From: CALMEC01 sp964434425
Lineage (GTDB): Bacteria > Actinomycetota > Thermoleophilia > Miltoncostaeales > Miltoncostaeaceae
Assembly: GCA_964434425.1 (NCBI GenBank)
Contig: CAYSVH010000011.1
Span: 1 to 64,000, forward strand
Direction: 5' to 3'
DNA length: 64,000 nt
Of the stretch, positions 14,346-26,411 are shown piece after piece; the first letter of the stretch is position 1; every line of letters starts with the position of its first letter. The notes under the pieces were generated by a model. The model searched no databases and was not told the origin of the DNA. It worked only from the letters and a program-made list of their open reading frames with translations. The translations under genes were made by a program, and so were the position numbers.

Positions 14346-16121
14346 ATGAGACGCAGCGCCGACGGGTCCCATCGCGCGGGTGGTGGTCTGAGCCTGTTCG
14401 CGCGCCTGCCGGGCTACGACCGCGCCGGGCTGCGGGGAGATCTGCTCGCGGGACTGACCGTCTGGGCCATCCTGGTCCCGGAGGCGCTGGCGTACGCGGC
14501 GATCGCCGGGGTCTCTCCGGTGGTGGGCCTCTACGCCGCGCCGGGCGCCCTCATCGTCTATGCCGCATTGGGCAGCTCGCGGCAGCTGGTTTGCGGGCCG
14601 ATGGCCGCGACCGCGGCGCTGTCGGCCGCAACGGTCGGTGAGATGGCGGCGGGCGGTTCAGATGCCTTCGTGCAGCTGACGATCGTGCTGGCGCTCTGCA
14701 TCGGGATCGCGGCGCTGGCGGCGGGTCTCCTGCGGCTGGGGTTCCTCGCGAGCCTCATCTCCGAGCCGGTGCTCAAGGGGTTCATCGTCGGGCTGTCGCT
14801 GACGATCATCGTCGGACAGCTGCCGACGCTGCTCGGCGTCGAGGGGACCGAGGGAGGTTTCTTCGAGCGCCTGGTCGACCTCGCCCGAGAGCTCAGCGCG
14901 GTCCATTGGCTGACGCTGGCCATCGGCGCAGGATCGCTGGTGGTCGTGCTCGGGCTGCGCCGCATCGCGCCCGTCATACCGGGGTCGCTGATCGTCGTCG
15001 CCGTCGGCATCGCGCTCGTCGAGGTGTTCGACCTCGGCAACGAGGGGCTCGCGATCGTCGGAGCGATCGACGAAGGGCTGCCGTCGTTCGGGCTCCCGGA
15101 CGCCGGGATCGGCGACTACAGCGGCCTCGCCACCGGCGCGCTCGCGATCATGCTCGTCGGGTTCGCGGAGGGCCTCGCGGCCGCGAAGGCCTTCGCCGTG
15201 CGTGAGGGCTACGAGATCGACGCGAACCGCGAGCTGGTCGCCCTGGGCGGATCGAACCTCGCCTCCGGGCTGTCGTCGGGAATGGTCGTCGGCGGCAGCC
15301 TGTCGAAGACCGCCGTCAACGTGTCGGCCGGCGCGCGCACCCAGGTCTCCGGAGTGATCGTGGCGATCCTCACGGTGATCACGCTGCTGTTCCTGACCGG
15401 CCTGTTCGAGTCGTTGCCCGACGCGACGCTTGCGGCGATCGTGATCGCGGCATTGATCGACCTGGTGGACGTCCCGGCGCTCGTCGCGCTCTACCGCGTC
15501 TACACCCGCCGGCTCGGCGCGGCCTACGGCATCGCTGCCCGCCCGGACTTCATCGCAGCCGTCGCGACGCTCGTGGGGGTGCTGGTCTTCGACACCCTCC
15601 CCGGCCTGTTCATCGGCATCGGCGTATCACTGCTGCTGCTGCTCTACCGCGCGTCGCGGCCGCACATCGCACGACTCGGCCGGATGCCCGACGGCAGCGA
15701 CGTCTGGCGCGACATCGACCACAATCCCGACGCCCGGGAGGCCCCCGGAGTCACGGTGCTGCGCGTGGAGGGCGGACTGTTCTTCGCCAACGCCGACGCC
15801 GTCGCCCGCAGCATCCGCGACCACGCCGCGGCTCCGGACGTCACAGCGATCGTGCTCGACGCCGATTCGGTCCCGTTCGTCGACGTCGCCGCCGCTCGGA
15901 TGCTCAAACGTCTCGCCGTTCAGCTTCGTCCCGAGGGACGACTGGCGATGACGCGCAACATCGGCCAGGTGCGCGACGTGCTGGCCAAGGTCGGCGACGA
16001 ACCGCTCGACATCTTCCCCACCATCGACGCCGCGGTCGCAGCCATCGGCCCGCAGACCCACGACAAGCCGCCCGGAGGGGGCACCAACGAAAGGAGCACC
16101 GACGTCCGCGACGCAACCTGA
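14346..16121 (+). CDS. SulP-family anion transporter with STAS domain
   Basis: A 591-residue SLC26/SulP permease, probably moving sulfate or bicarbonate. The transport domain (about residues 20-430) includes the signature run LLAGLTVWAILVPEALAYA and GLYAAPGALIVYAALGSSRQ, about a dozen hydrophobic helices, and the family motif GGSLSKTAVNVSAGARTQVS. The cytoplasmic C-terminus is a STAS domain (TVLRVEGGLFFANADAVARS, then IVLDADSVPFVDVAAARML). Substrate cannot be read from sequence. Upstream lies a dead LuxR-type regulator; downstream, a disrupted DUF7144 gene whose ribosome site is inside the 3' end of this gene. Confidence 0.93.
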   Translation: MRRSADGSHRAGGGLSLFARLPGYDRAGLRGDLLAGLTVWAILVPEALAYAAIAGVSPVVGLYAAPGALIVYAALGSSRQLVCGPMAATAALSAATVGEMAAGGSDAFVQLTIVLALCIGIAALAAGLLRLGFLASLISEPVLKGFIVGLSLTIIVGQLPTLLGVEGTEGGFFERLVDLARELSAVHWLTLAIGAGSLVVVLGLRRIAPVIPGSLIVVAVGIALVEVFDLGNEGLAIVGAIDEGLPSFGLPDAGIGDYSGLATGALAIMLVGFAEGLAAAKAFAVREGYEIDANRELVALGGSNLASGLSSGMVVGGSLSKTAVNVSAGARTQVSGVIVAILTVITLLFLTGLFESLPDATLAAIVIAALIDLVDVPALVALYRVYTRRLGAAYGIAARPDFIAAVATLVGVLVFDTLPGLFIGIGVSLLLLLYRASRPHIARLGRMPDGSDVWRDIDHNPDAREAPGVTVLRVEGGLFFANADAVARSIRDHAAAPDVTAIVLDADSVPFVDVAAARMLKRLAVQLRPEGRLAMTRNIGQVRDVLAKVGDEPLDIFPTIDAAVAAIGPQTHDKPPGGGTNERSTDVRDAT

Positions 16122-16693
16122 CAACCCGACCCGACCACCCGAGCCGGAACCGTCCGGATTGGCGGCCGGCGGTATCCTCTTCGCCGCCTGCATCCTCGAT
16201 GGTTGGTTCCGTGGGATCGTGGATGTGGGGTGCGGTCATGGTGGATGCGGGGCGTCGCGGGACGCCGAAGGGCATGCTGGTTCGCCTGTTCGAGGCGTCC
16301 GGTGGCGCATCCGCGCCGCCAGGGGCGTGCATCACGCCGCGAGTCCATGGAATGGACCATCGAGTACTGGCCGGCATCTTCCAGGCCATCGCCGGCCTGG
16401 TGGCGATCATCGACGACGAGTTCTTCGTCGTCACCGCGAACTACACGTTCAACCTCGACGTCACCGGCTGGGGATGGATCCACCTGGTCCTCGGCATCGT
16501 GCTGGTCGCGATCGGCATCGGCCTTCTCGGCCAGAGGATCTGGGCGGGCGTCACGGCGATCGTCGTCGCCATGCTCAGCGCCATCGCGAACTTCTTCTTC
16601 ATCCCCTACTACCCCTACTGGTCGCTGCTGATGATCGCCCTCGCGGTCTGGGTCATCTGGTCACTGACCCGCCCTGGGGTGCTCCGCGACTGA
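16102..16693 (+). pseudogene. DUF7144 membrane-protein gene split by a MITE-like insertion
   Basis: A strong AAAGGAG (16090-16096) precedes a frame with no ATG/GTG/TTG at the expected place, only ACG at 16102. It encodes a hydrophilic start and the first half of a helix (GLAAGGILFAACIL), broken at 16197. The frame resumes at 16364 with VLAGIFQAIAGLVAI and runs through four membrane helices, including the DUF7144 patches DDEFFVVTANYTFNLDVTGW and FFIPYYPYWSLL, to the TGA at 16693. Removing 16198-16363 joins the halves in frame as FAACIL-VLAGIF. The remainder could still be translated from an ATG at 16352 provided by the element, but no ribosome site precedes it. Confidence 0.8.
16198..16363. 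mobile_element. MITE-like element, copy 2, inserted in a DUF7144 gene
   Basis: A 166-bp non-coding insertion, bounded by the point where the reading frame breaks. Including flanking bases, its ends form 20-bp imperfect inverted repeats (CTCGATGGTTGGTTCCGTGG against the complement of CCATGGAATGGACCATCGAG, 16 of 20 matching). The interior matches copy 1 at 10603-10790. No transposase gene is present and no clear target duplication is visible, so movement would need a transposase in trans. Confidence 0.8.
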
Positions 16694-16700
16694 CGGGACC

Positions 16701-16732
16701 GGCCGGCCCCGGCACGCGAGCCGGAGCCGGCC
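16701..16732. terminator. Hairpin terminator after the DUF7144 remnant
   Basis: A 13-bp stem with one mismatch (GGCCGGCCCCGGC / GCCGGAGCCGGCC) and a 6-base loop follows the stop codon by 7 bases. Confidence 0.65.
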
Positions 16733-16906
16733 ACCGATCGTCACCGCGATCGCAGCGGTTGGACACGGAGGACGCGCCGTCACAGCGATCCAGGCCCCTG
16801 ACGAAGAATAGGATGCGCCACAGGTGAACACTCACGGAAACAGCGGGCGCCACACCCCGTCCGCACCGGACCGGTCGTCCGTGCATCGGCGCGGGAATCC
16901 GCGCTC

Positions 16907-17538
16907 GTGAACGGTGTCATCGGCGACATCCTGCCGCTCGCGGTGGGCATCGCCATCTCGCCATTTCCCGTCAGGGCGTCCTCCCTCGCCTTCCTCGCCG
17001 GGTGGACGGCGGAATCGCCGTCGCCGTCACCGTCTTCTCGCTGCTGGGATCCGCACAGCCCGACGGCGACACGTCGTCGCGCCCGGTCACCCGAGTGATC
17101 CAGCTGGCCCTCGGCGCCCTGCTGGTCCTGCCCGCCGTTCGGCAGTGGAGGTCGCGACCCGGGCCCGGTGATGAGCCGACGCTCCCCGGATGAATGGCCG
17201 CGATGGACACGATGGGGCCGGGGAAGGCCGCGGGACTCGCGTTCCTGCCGGCGTCGGTGAACCCCAAGAATCTGCTCCTGGCCGCGGGAGCCGGCGTCGC
17301 GGTGTCGACTCCCAGCACCGGCGCGGCGGCGGTGACGATCGTCGTGTTCACGCTCGTCGCCGCGCTCACCGTCGCCGTACCCGTCGTCGCGTTCCTGTGT
17401 GCCGGAGGGTGATCGGCCGAGCCGCTCGATCGTCTGCGCGTCTGGCTGGTGCACAACAACGCCACGATCATGTCGGTGGTCCTGATCGTCCTCGCCGCGC
17501 ACCCGACCGGCAGGGGCATCGCCTCCTTCTGGCCGGCG
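16907..17538 (+). pseudogene. Decayed GAP/Sap-family membrane protein
   Basis: Pieces of one GAP-type (sulfolipid-addressing-protein-like) six-helix protein are visible. The start is GDILPLAVGIAISPFPV from a GTG at 16907. A short internal deletion and a frameshift near 17003 follow, then GIAVAVTVFSLLG and VIQLALGALLVLPAVRQW. An in-frame TGA at 17191 stands where the family has Trp before MAAMDTMGPGKAAGLAFL. A second in-frame TGA at 17410 precedes AEPLDRLRVWLVHNN. Two stops plus a frameshift make it non-functional. The remnant runs in frame toward a related intact gene at 17623, suggesting an old tandem pair. Confidence 0.85.
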
Positions 17539-17622
17539 CGCCAGGGGATCCGAGATGAACACCCACGTCGACGGCACCCGTACCCTCCGCCCCGCGACCG
17601 CCGCGGACCGGGGGCACCCGTC

Positions 17623-18339
17623 GTGAACGGCCCGATCTGGCAGATGATCCCGGTCACGCTCGGCGTCATCGCGAGCCCGGTCGCGGTGCTCGCGCTCCTC
17701 GGGATCATGCTCTCCGACGACTCCGTCCGGAACGCCGGCTCCTACGCGGCGGGATGGATCGTCGCGGTCAGCGTCCTCCTGGCGTTCTGGATCGGGGTCC
17801 TCGCATTGACCGACACCGCCCTTCAGGAACGCGACACCGCGGTACGGGTCCTCCACGGGGTGGTGGCGGTCTGCGCCCTGGGCGGGTCGGTGGTGATCTA
17901 CCGGCGTGCACACCGCACGCTCGCGCGCGTCGCCGCCGCATCCACACCCGACACGCTGGTCGCCGCAGTGCCGCAACTCCCCGGCATCCTGCGCGCGACC
18001 GACCGCTACACCGCCCGGCGATCGTTCGCGCTCGGGCTCGGCGTTTTCTGCCTCAACCCGATGAACGTCGCCCTCGTCGCGGCCACCGCGATCGACATCA
18101 CCGAGTCGGATCTGGCACCCGTGGGCCGCACCCTGCTCGGGGTGGGCTTCGTGCTCGCCGCGGCCATCCCCGTCGTCGTCCCGCTGGTGATCCTCATCTC
18201 GCGCGGCGACGCCGCCCGGCCCGTCTTCCGCCGGATGCGGGAATGGGTGCTGCGCAACAACGGATTCATCAGCGCGGGCCTGCTGCTCGTCGTCGGCGTC
18301 CTGCAGGCGGAGCGGGCGCTGGACGGGGCGTTCCGGTGA
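17623..18339 (+). CDS. GAP/Sap-like six-helix membrane protein
   Basis: A 238-residue integral membrane protein with about six helices. It has the GAP/LysE-like start MIPVTLGVIASPVAVLALLG and the mid-protein patch ALGLGVFCLNPMNVALVAA. In mycobacteria the related Sap protein supports export of a surface lipid; here the substrate is unknown. I chose the GTG at 17623 because it begins the hydrophobic topology right away and upstream codons belong to the degraded neighbour. Its stop overlaps the GTG of the following SulP gene (GTGA), so the two are co-translated. Confidence 0.75.
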   Translation: MNGPIWQMIPVTLGVIASPVAVLALLGIMLSDDSVRNAGSYAAGWIVAVSVLLAFWIGVLALTDTALQERDTAVRVLHGVVAVCALGGSVVIYRRAHRTLARVAAASTPDTLVAAVPQLPGILRATDRYTARRSFALGLGVFCLNPMNVALVAATAIDITESDLAPVGRTLLGVGFVLAAAIPVVVPLVILISRGDAARPVFRRMREWVLRNNGFISAGLLLVVGVLQAERALDGAFR

Positions 18340-20015
18340 ACGTCCCCTCCTCTCTGCGCGCCTATCTGCGGCGCTTCGGATCGCGCGAAACGGTCGGCGC
18401 CGACACGCGTGCCGGGATCACCCTGGGCGTCGAACGGGTGCCCGACGGACTGGCGGCCGGCGTCCTGGCGGGCGTGAACCCGATCTTCGGCCTCAACGCG
18501 CATCTGATGGGATCGATCGCCGGTGCCCTCACCACCGGTTCGATCCTCATGACCGTTCAGGCCACCGGTGCGATGGCGGTGATCATCGACGACGTGCCCG
18601 CGTTGCACGGCGTGAATGCCGGAGGGGCCATCGCGATGCTCACGGTGCTCACCGGGCTGATCATGCTGGGGCTCGGACTCGCACGCATGGGCAGCCTGGT
18701 GCGGTTCATCCCGAGCGCGGTGCTCATCGGCTTCATGAACGCGGTCGCCATCAACATCGTGCTCGGCCAGCTCGACAACCTCACGGGCTTCTCCGGCGAC
18801 GGACCGAACCGCGTCACACGGGCGTTCGACACCGTCCTCGGGCTGCCCCACTACAGCTGGGCGTCGGTGCTCGTCGGCGCGGTCACGATCGCGTTGATCC
18901 TGTCGCTCGAGCGCACGCGGCTCGGCGCCCTGGCGCTGGTCGTCGCGGTCGTGGCCGGGTCACTCATCGCGCTGCCGTTCTCCGGTGTGGCCACTCTCGG
19001 CGACATCGCGGACATCACCCGTTCGCTGCCCGACATCGTCGCTCCCGACCTGTCCTCGACGTTCACGGTCCTGATCCCCGCCGTCTCGATCGCGCTGGTG
19101 GGGCTGGTCCAGGGAGCGGCGATCTCCGGGTCCATCCCCAATCCGGACGGCCGCTATCCCGATGCATCGGCCGACTTCCGCGGCCAGGGGATCGCGAACC
19201 TGGCCGCGGGTGTCGCACAGGGGATGCCCGTCGGCGGATCGACCTCGGGTACCGCCCTCACGCAGGCGGCGGGCGCGAAGACGGCCCTCGCGAACGTGAT
19301 CGCGGCAGCCGTGATGGTTGTGACGGTCCTCCTGGCCGGCCCGCTCATCGAGAGCCTCGCGATGCCGGCGCTCGCCGGGCTGCTCATCCTCGTCGGTGCG
19401 CGGACCTTCAAGCTGCATCAGCTGGTGATGGTGTGGCGCTCCGGCCGCACGCAGGTCGCCGTGTTCGCCGTCACGTTCGCGCTCACGCTCGTGATCCCGC
19501 TCCAGTACGCGGTGATCACGGGGGTCGGGCTGTCGGTGATCCTGCAGATCGCGCGGCAGTCCAACCGCGTCAGGATCGTCCGCTGGGTGTTCGACGAGGC
19601 GGATGGCCGGCCGCTCGAGACCCCGCCGCCCGCCACCCTCCTGCCCGGGGAGACGGTCGTGCTGGCCCCCTATGGCAGCCTCTTCTTCGCATCGGCCCAG
19701 GCCTTCCGGGAGCAGTTGCCGACTCCGGCCGGGCCCGTCCCCGGAGCGCACGTGATCATCCGTCTGCGCGGCAACGAGGAGCTCGGCATCACGTTCCTGA
19801 CCATGGTGCGGATCTACGCCGAGGAGCTGGCTGAGCACGGGGGCACCCTCATCCTCGCCGGCGTGGATCCACAGCTCGACCGGCAATTGCAGGCGACGGG
19901 CGTGGCGGAGCTTCTCGGCCCCGACAACGTGTTCCCGGTCCGCCGCCGCCTGGGCGATTCGGTCGCCGAGGCCCTCGACGCCATCGCGCGACGACGCTCC
20001 GGACCCGAACCGTGA
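18336..20015 (+). CDS. SulP-family transporter, second copy
   Basis: A 559-residue SulP-type permease. The membrane part (about residues 25-410) holds VPDGLAAGVLAGVNPIFGL, the mid-membrane QATGAMAVIIDD, RFIPSAVLIGFMNAVA and the signature GMPVGGSTSGTALTQAAGA. The C-terminus after about 440 is STAS-like (VVLAPYGSLFFASAQAFREQ, then GGTLILAGVDPQLD). It is clearly divergent from the first SulP protein 4 kb upstream, so it is a paralogue rather than a recent duplicate. Co-translation with a GAP/Sap-like membrane protein suggests the two act in one transport process; that is an inference. Confidence 0.92.
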   Translation: MNVPSSLRAYLRRFGSRETVGADTRAGITLGVERVPDGLAAGVLAGVNPIFGLNAHLMGSIAGALTTGSILMTVQATGAMAVIIDDVPALHGVNAGGAIAMLTVLTGLIMLGLGLARMGSLVRFIPSAVLIGFMNAVAINIVLGQLDNLTGFSGDGPNRVTRAFDTVLGLPHYSWASVLVGAVTIALILSLERTRLGALALVVAVVAGSLIALPFSGVATLGDIADITRSLPDIVAPDLSSTFTVLIPAVSIALVGLVQGAAISGSIPNPDGRYPDASADFRGQGIANLAAGVAQGMPVGGSTSGTALTQAAGAKTALANVIAAAVMVVTVLLAGPLIESLAMPALAGLLILVGARTFKLHQLVMVWRSGRTQVAVFAVTFALTLVIPLQYAVITGVGLSVILQIARQSNRVRIVRWVFDEADGRPLETPPPATLLPGETVVLAPYGSLFFASAQAFREQLPTPAGPVPGAHVIIRLRGNEELGITFLTMVRIYAEELAEHGGTLILAGVDPQLDRQLQATGVAELLGPDNVFPVRRRLGDSVAEALDAIARRRSGPEP

Positions 20016-20025
20016 CGTCGCCTGA

Positions 20026-20065
20026 CCTCCTCCCCGGCTCGCACCGCACGAGCCCGCCCGGGAGG
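20026..20065 (+). terminator. Possible imperfect terminator hairpin
   Basis: CCTCCTCCCCGGCTCG and CGAGCCCGCCCGGGAGG can pair with some mismatches or bulges around a 7-base loop, 10 bases after the SulP stop. Confidence 0.4.
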
Positions 20066-20112
20066 AGGCACCCCGTGCCCGCCGCTCACCTCCCCGTCAC
20101 GCACGATCGCTC

Positions 20113-20118
20113 TACGAT
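20113..20118 (+). promoter_or_regulatory. -10 box of the HerA-like ATPase gene
   Basis: TACGAT stands six bases before the ATG at 20125 without a ribosome site, fitting leaderless expression and deciding the start between 20119 (GTG) and 20125. Confidence 0.6.
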
Positions 20119-20124
20119 GTGCCG

Positions 20125-21207
20125 ATGCCCGCAGAACTCACCCTCGGAACACTCCTCGACTCGGACGCCCCCGCCCTCCTCCGCGCCCCGCGACTGAACC
20201 GGCACACCTTCTGGTGCGGCCAGAGCGGATCGGGGAAGACCTACGCGCTCGGCGTCCTGCTGGAGCAGGTACTGCTCAACACCCGCCTGCCCATCGTGGT
20301 GCTCGACCCGAACTCCGACTTCGTCAAGCTCGGCAGCATTCGCGAGGACGCACCGGCCGATGCGGCATCGGAACTCCGTGATCGCGATGTCCGCGTCCTT
20401 CGTTCGACACCGGGGGACGGCGAGCGGCTGACCGTGCGTTTCAGCGACATGCGGGTCCGCTCCCGCGCCGCGGTCCTCCAGCTTGATCCCGTTCTCGATG
20501 CCGAGGAGTTCAACGCGATGCTGCGGGCCGATGCCGCGCAGCTCGCGACGCTGACGGAACCGCTCGTCGATTGGCTCCGCCGGTCGGACGATCCCGGGTT
20601 CCGCGGGATCGCGACCCGCCTGGAGAATCTGGGCGTCGTGGAGTGGGACCTCTGGGCCTGGGGCGGTCGCGACGTCACCGACATCGTGGATGAGCGTGCC
20701 GACGCCACCGTCGTCGACCTCGGCGGGTTCTCGTCACCCGCACAGATGCAGTCCGCCGCGCTGGCCGTCCTCGATCATCTGTGGGAACGGCGTGAGGAGC
20801 GGATCGGCCGCCTGGTCGTGATCGACGAGGCGCACAACCTCTGCTCGCCCGACGCCGCCACGCCGCTGGAGCGCCTCCTCACCCAGCGGATCGTCCAGAT
20901 CGCCGCCGAGGGCCGGAAGTACGGCATCTGGCTGCTGTTCTCGACCCAGCGACCGTCCAAGCTGCATCCGAACGCCATCTCGCAGTGCGACAACCTGGCG
21001 CTCATGAGAATGAGCTCCGCGCGTGACCTCGAGGAGCTCGGGCAGATCCTGAGCTACGCACCGATCGACCTGTTGCAGCGATCCCCGGAGTTCACCCAGG
21101 GTCAGGCGCTGTTCGCCGGAGGCTTCGCTCCCGCACCGCAACTGGTGCAGGTCGGCGCGCGCCTCACGCACGAGGGCGGGATCGACGTTCCCATCCCGCT
21201 GCGATAG
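20125..21207 (+). CDS. HerA/DUF87-like ATPase
   Basis: A 360-residue P-loop protein of the HerA-FtsK group. Walker A is WCGQSGSGKTYALGVLL (about residues 31-47), Walker B is LVVIDEAHNLCSP (about 232-244), and the sensor-like stretch IWLLFSTQRPSKLHPNAISQ follows. The family includes DNA-translocating helicases paired with NurA nuclease and ATPases of defence islands. No nuclease partner lies next to this gene, so its role is open. The length fits a single-domain member without the HAS barrel. It lies at the edge of the decayed region and appears intact. Confidence 0.85.
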   Translation: MPAELTLGTLLDSDAPALLRAPRLNRHTFWCGQSGSGKTYALGVLLEQVLLNTRLPIVVLDPNSDFVKLGSIREDAPADAASELRDRDVRVLRSTPGDGERLTVRFSDMRVRSRAAVLQLDPVLDAEEFNAMLRADAAQLATLTEPLVDWLRRSDDPGFRGIATRLENLGVVEWDLWAWGGRDVTDIVDERADATVVDLGGFSSPAQMQSAALAVLDHLWERREERIGRLVVIDEAHNLCSPDAATPLERLLTQRIVQIAAEGRKYGIWLLFSTQRPSKLHPNAISQCDNLALMRMSSARDLEELGQILSYAPIDLLQRSPEFTQGQALFAGGFAPAPQLVQVGARLTHEGGIDVPIPLR

Positions 21208-21270
21208 GCCTCCCGGACGATTGGGAGCGGTCGACTGAAGAAAGCGGTCGCCTGCGGTGTCGAATAGAGC

Positions 21271-21432
21271 ATGAGCGATCCACGCGACCATCACGGGGTG
21301 CGTCCACGACTCGACCGGCTGTTCGCGTTCTGCCAGGAGGCCAACGCCTCCGCCGACGATCTGCTCGGGCTCCACGACGATCCCGACTCGCGGGTTCCTC
21401 CCGCCGCCCGGCTGGCCGGCGAGTCGGCGAGG
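21271..21432 (+). pseudogene. Truncated fragment of an unknown gene
   Basis: From the ATG at 21271 about 54 codons show strong coding bias (DRLFAFCQEANASADDLLGL, then DDPDSRVPPAARLAGE). The bias collapses after 21432, though the frame stays open to 21549 as Arg/Ser-rich sequence. I recognise no family. It faces a second truncated fragment on the other strand, and the two meet at about 21432. Confidence 0.4.
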
Positions 21433-21631
21433 ACGACGGCTGCAGACTCTCGCCGCACGAGCGCAGATCGATCGCGATCGAGCCGATCGTCTCCACCGCG
21501 AACCGATGAGGAGGGTCGTCCGGGTCGATCGCGGAAAGCACGCCGGTGAGTTCCCGCGCGGCGGCCCGAAATGCTTCGCGTACGGCGAGGCCGGCCCAGT
21601 CGCCCGCCGATGTCAATGCGGTCACCGTCAT
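21433..21631 (-). pseudogene. Truncated fragment of a second unknown gene
   Basis: On the minus strand an ATG at 21631 opens about 65 codons with coding bias (WAGLAVREAFRAAARELTGV, FAVETIGSIAIDLRSCGESL). After 21433 the frame continues only as Arg-rich non-coding-like sequence. It looks like the N-terminus of a small cytosolic protein cut off where it meets the fragment on the opposite strand. Confidence 0.35.
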
Positions 21632-22039
21632 ATGGCCGCGAGGGTAGGACACCCCGTCGATCCACCGCAAGGCGCTGCCACAGAGTGACGCACAGCCGAC
21701 CCACTCTCGAATCCCCTGTCGGCAAGAGGCACCCCCGCTGACGGACGGCGCCGTCGCGAGGGAATGCCCGACTACGGGGGGTCGTCGCCGTGCTGACATG
21801 GCTCGGCGTCAGGACCGGGTGACCCGGCGTCACCCGTCCCGAACTGCCCGGCAAACAGGATGAGGCGGCTCCACGATTGGCCTGACTGGGCCAGCCGCAG
21901 CGTCCTGAATCGTCCGGGTGTTGTCGTACGCCGGCGCGAATGAACCGCCGGCCGGTCAGACCGCCCGGCCCCTCCACCACGCACCACGCCTCTTCGGGTC
22001 CATCTTGACCAACCTGGTCGTCATCACCACCATGGGTCC
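21632..22039. other. 400-bp region without a recognisable gene
   Basis: Between the truncated fragments and the toxin-antitoxin pair I see no coding bias, repeat family member or strong terminator. Confidence 0.5.
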
Positions 22040-22282
22040 ATGGGCACGATCAATCTGTACGACGCCAAGACGCACCTCTCGGAGCTCGTCGACCGCGCCG
22101 CGAAGGGCGAGGAGATCGTTATCGGCAAGCGCGGAAAGCCTCTGGCGCGGCTCACGGCCTACACATCACCATCCGGCCCACCGCGGACTCCCGGCGCCTG
22201 GAAGGGCAAGATCGTCGTCCACGACGACTTCGACGATCTGCTCCCGGGTCTCGCTGACACGTTCGGTATCCCGACCGAGTGA
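22040..22282 (+). CDS. Phd/YefM-type antitoxin
   Basis: An 80-residue type II antitoxin. The DNA-binding N-terminus has the family string INLYDAKTHLSELVDRAAKG (residues 4-23) and IVIGKRGKPLARL; the C-terminal half (WKGKIVVHDDFDDLLPGLAD) is the toxin-wrapping part. Such proteins neutralise a PIN-domain RNase and repress their own promoter. The stop overlaps the GTG of the toxin gene (GTGA). The antitoxin looks intact while the toxin is broken, which is the safe order of decay. Confidence 0.9.
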   Translation: MGTINLYDAKTHLSELVDRAAKGEEIVIGKRGKPLARLTAYTSPSGPPRTPGAWKGKIVVHDDFDDLLPGLADTFGIPTE

Positions 22283-22649
22283 GCCTTCTCCTCGACACCC
22301 ATGTGCTGCTGTGGTGGACGGAGGACGATCCGATCCTGGCCGATGAAGCACGCGACGCCATCGGCGACGGCTCCACCGAGGTGATCATCAGTGCCGCAGC
22401 GGTTTGGGCGATCGCCACCAAACGCAGCCTTGGAGAGCTCCCGACGACCTTCTGCAGCAACTCTCGGCCAACCGGATGACCGTCCGCCCTCTGGATGAAC
22501 ACGACGTATGGCTGGCGGGCAATCTCCCCGACCACCACCGTGATCCGTTCGACCGGGCAATCGTGGCGCAGGCACTCCGCGGTGGACATCGGCTCGCGAC
22601 GCGCGACGCACAGCTCGCCGCCTACGGAATCGACATCGTCCGCGCCTGA
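22279..22649 (+). pseudogene. PIN-domain (VapC-type) toxin, frameshifted and lacking a catalytic Glu
   Basis: The GTG at 22279 opens LLLDTHVLLWWTEDDP with the first catalytic Asp. At about 22435, after KRSLGEL, the frame is lost. The remaining PIN sequence (APDDLLQQLSANRMTVRPL, HHRDPFDRAIVAQAL, LATRDAQLAAYGIDIV) continues in another frame to 22649. In addition the usual WEIAIK motif reads WAIATK, so the second acidic active-site residue is Ala. Full-length VapC of this class is about 125-130 residues, which the two frames together give. It is very likely inactive unless the frameshift is a sequencing error. Confidence 0.88.
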
Positions 22650-22675
22650 CCCCGCCCACAGGTCCCTTCAGCCGA

Positions 22676-26356
<3,681 letters not shown>

Positions 26357-26362
26357 CCCATG

Positions 26363-26368
26363 AGCGTA
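26363..26368 (-). promoter_or_regulatory. -10 box of metH
   Basis: TACGCT on the minus strand is six bases before the metH ATG; no Shine-Dalgarno is present. Confidence 0.55.
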
Positions 26369-26411
26369 TCGGACAAGAACCGGAGATTACCGGTCAGAAT
26401 GTCCGGTTTCG

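Noticed and set aside
16907..17538. TGA read as tryptophan (recoded genetic code)
   Set aside because: A conserved Trp is replaced by TGA, but TGA is the normal stop of many intact genes here and the same gene also has a frameshift, so it is a pseudogene.
26357..26411. Cobalamin riboswitch upstream of metH
   Set aside because: Only 55 bases separate metH from the end of the upstream gene, far too short for the aptamer of about 200 bases, and a TANNNT box sits six bases before the ATG.
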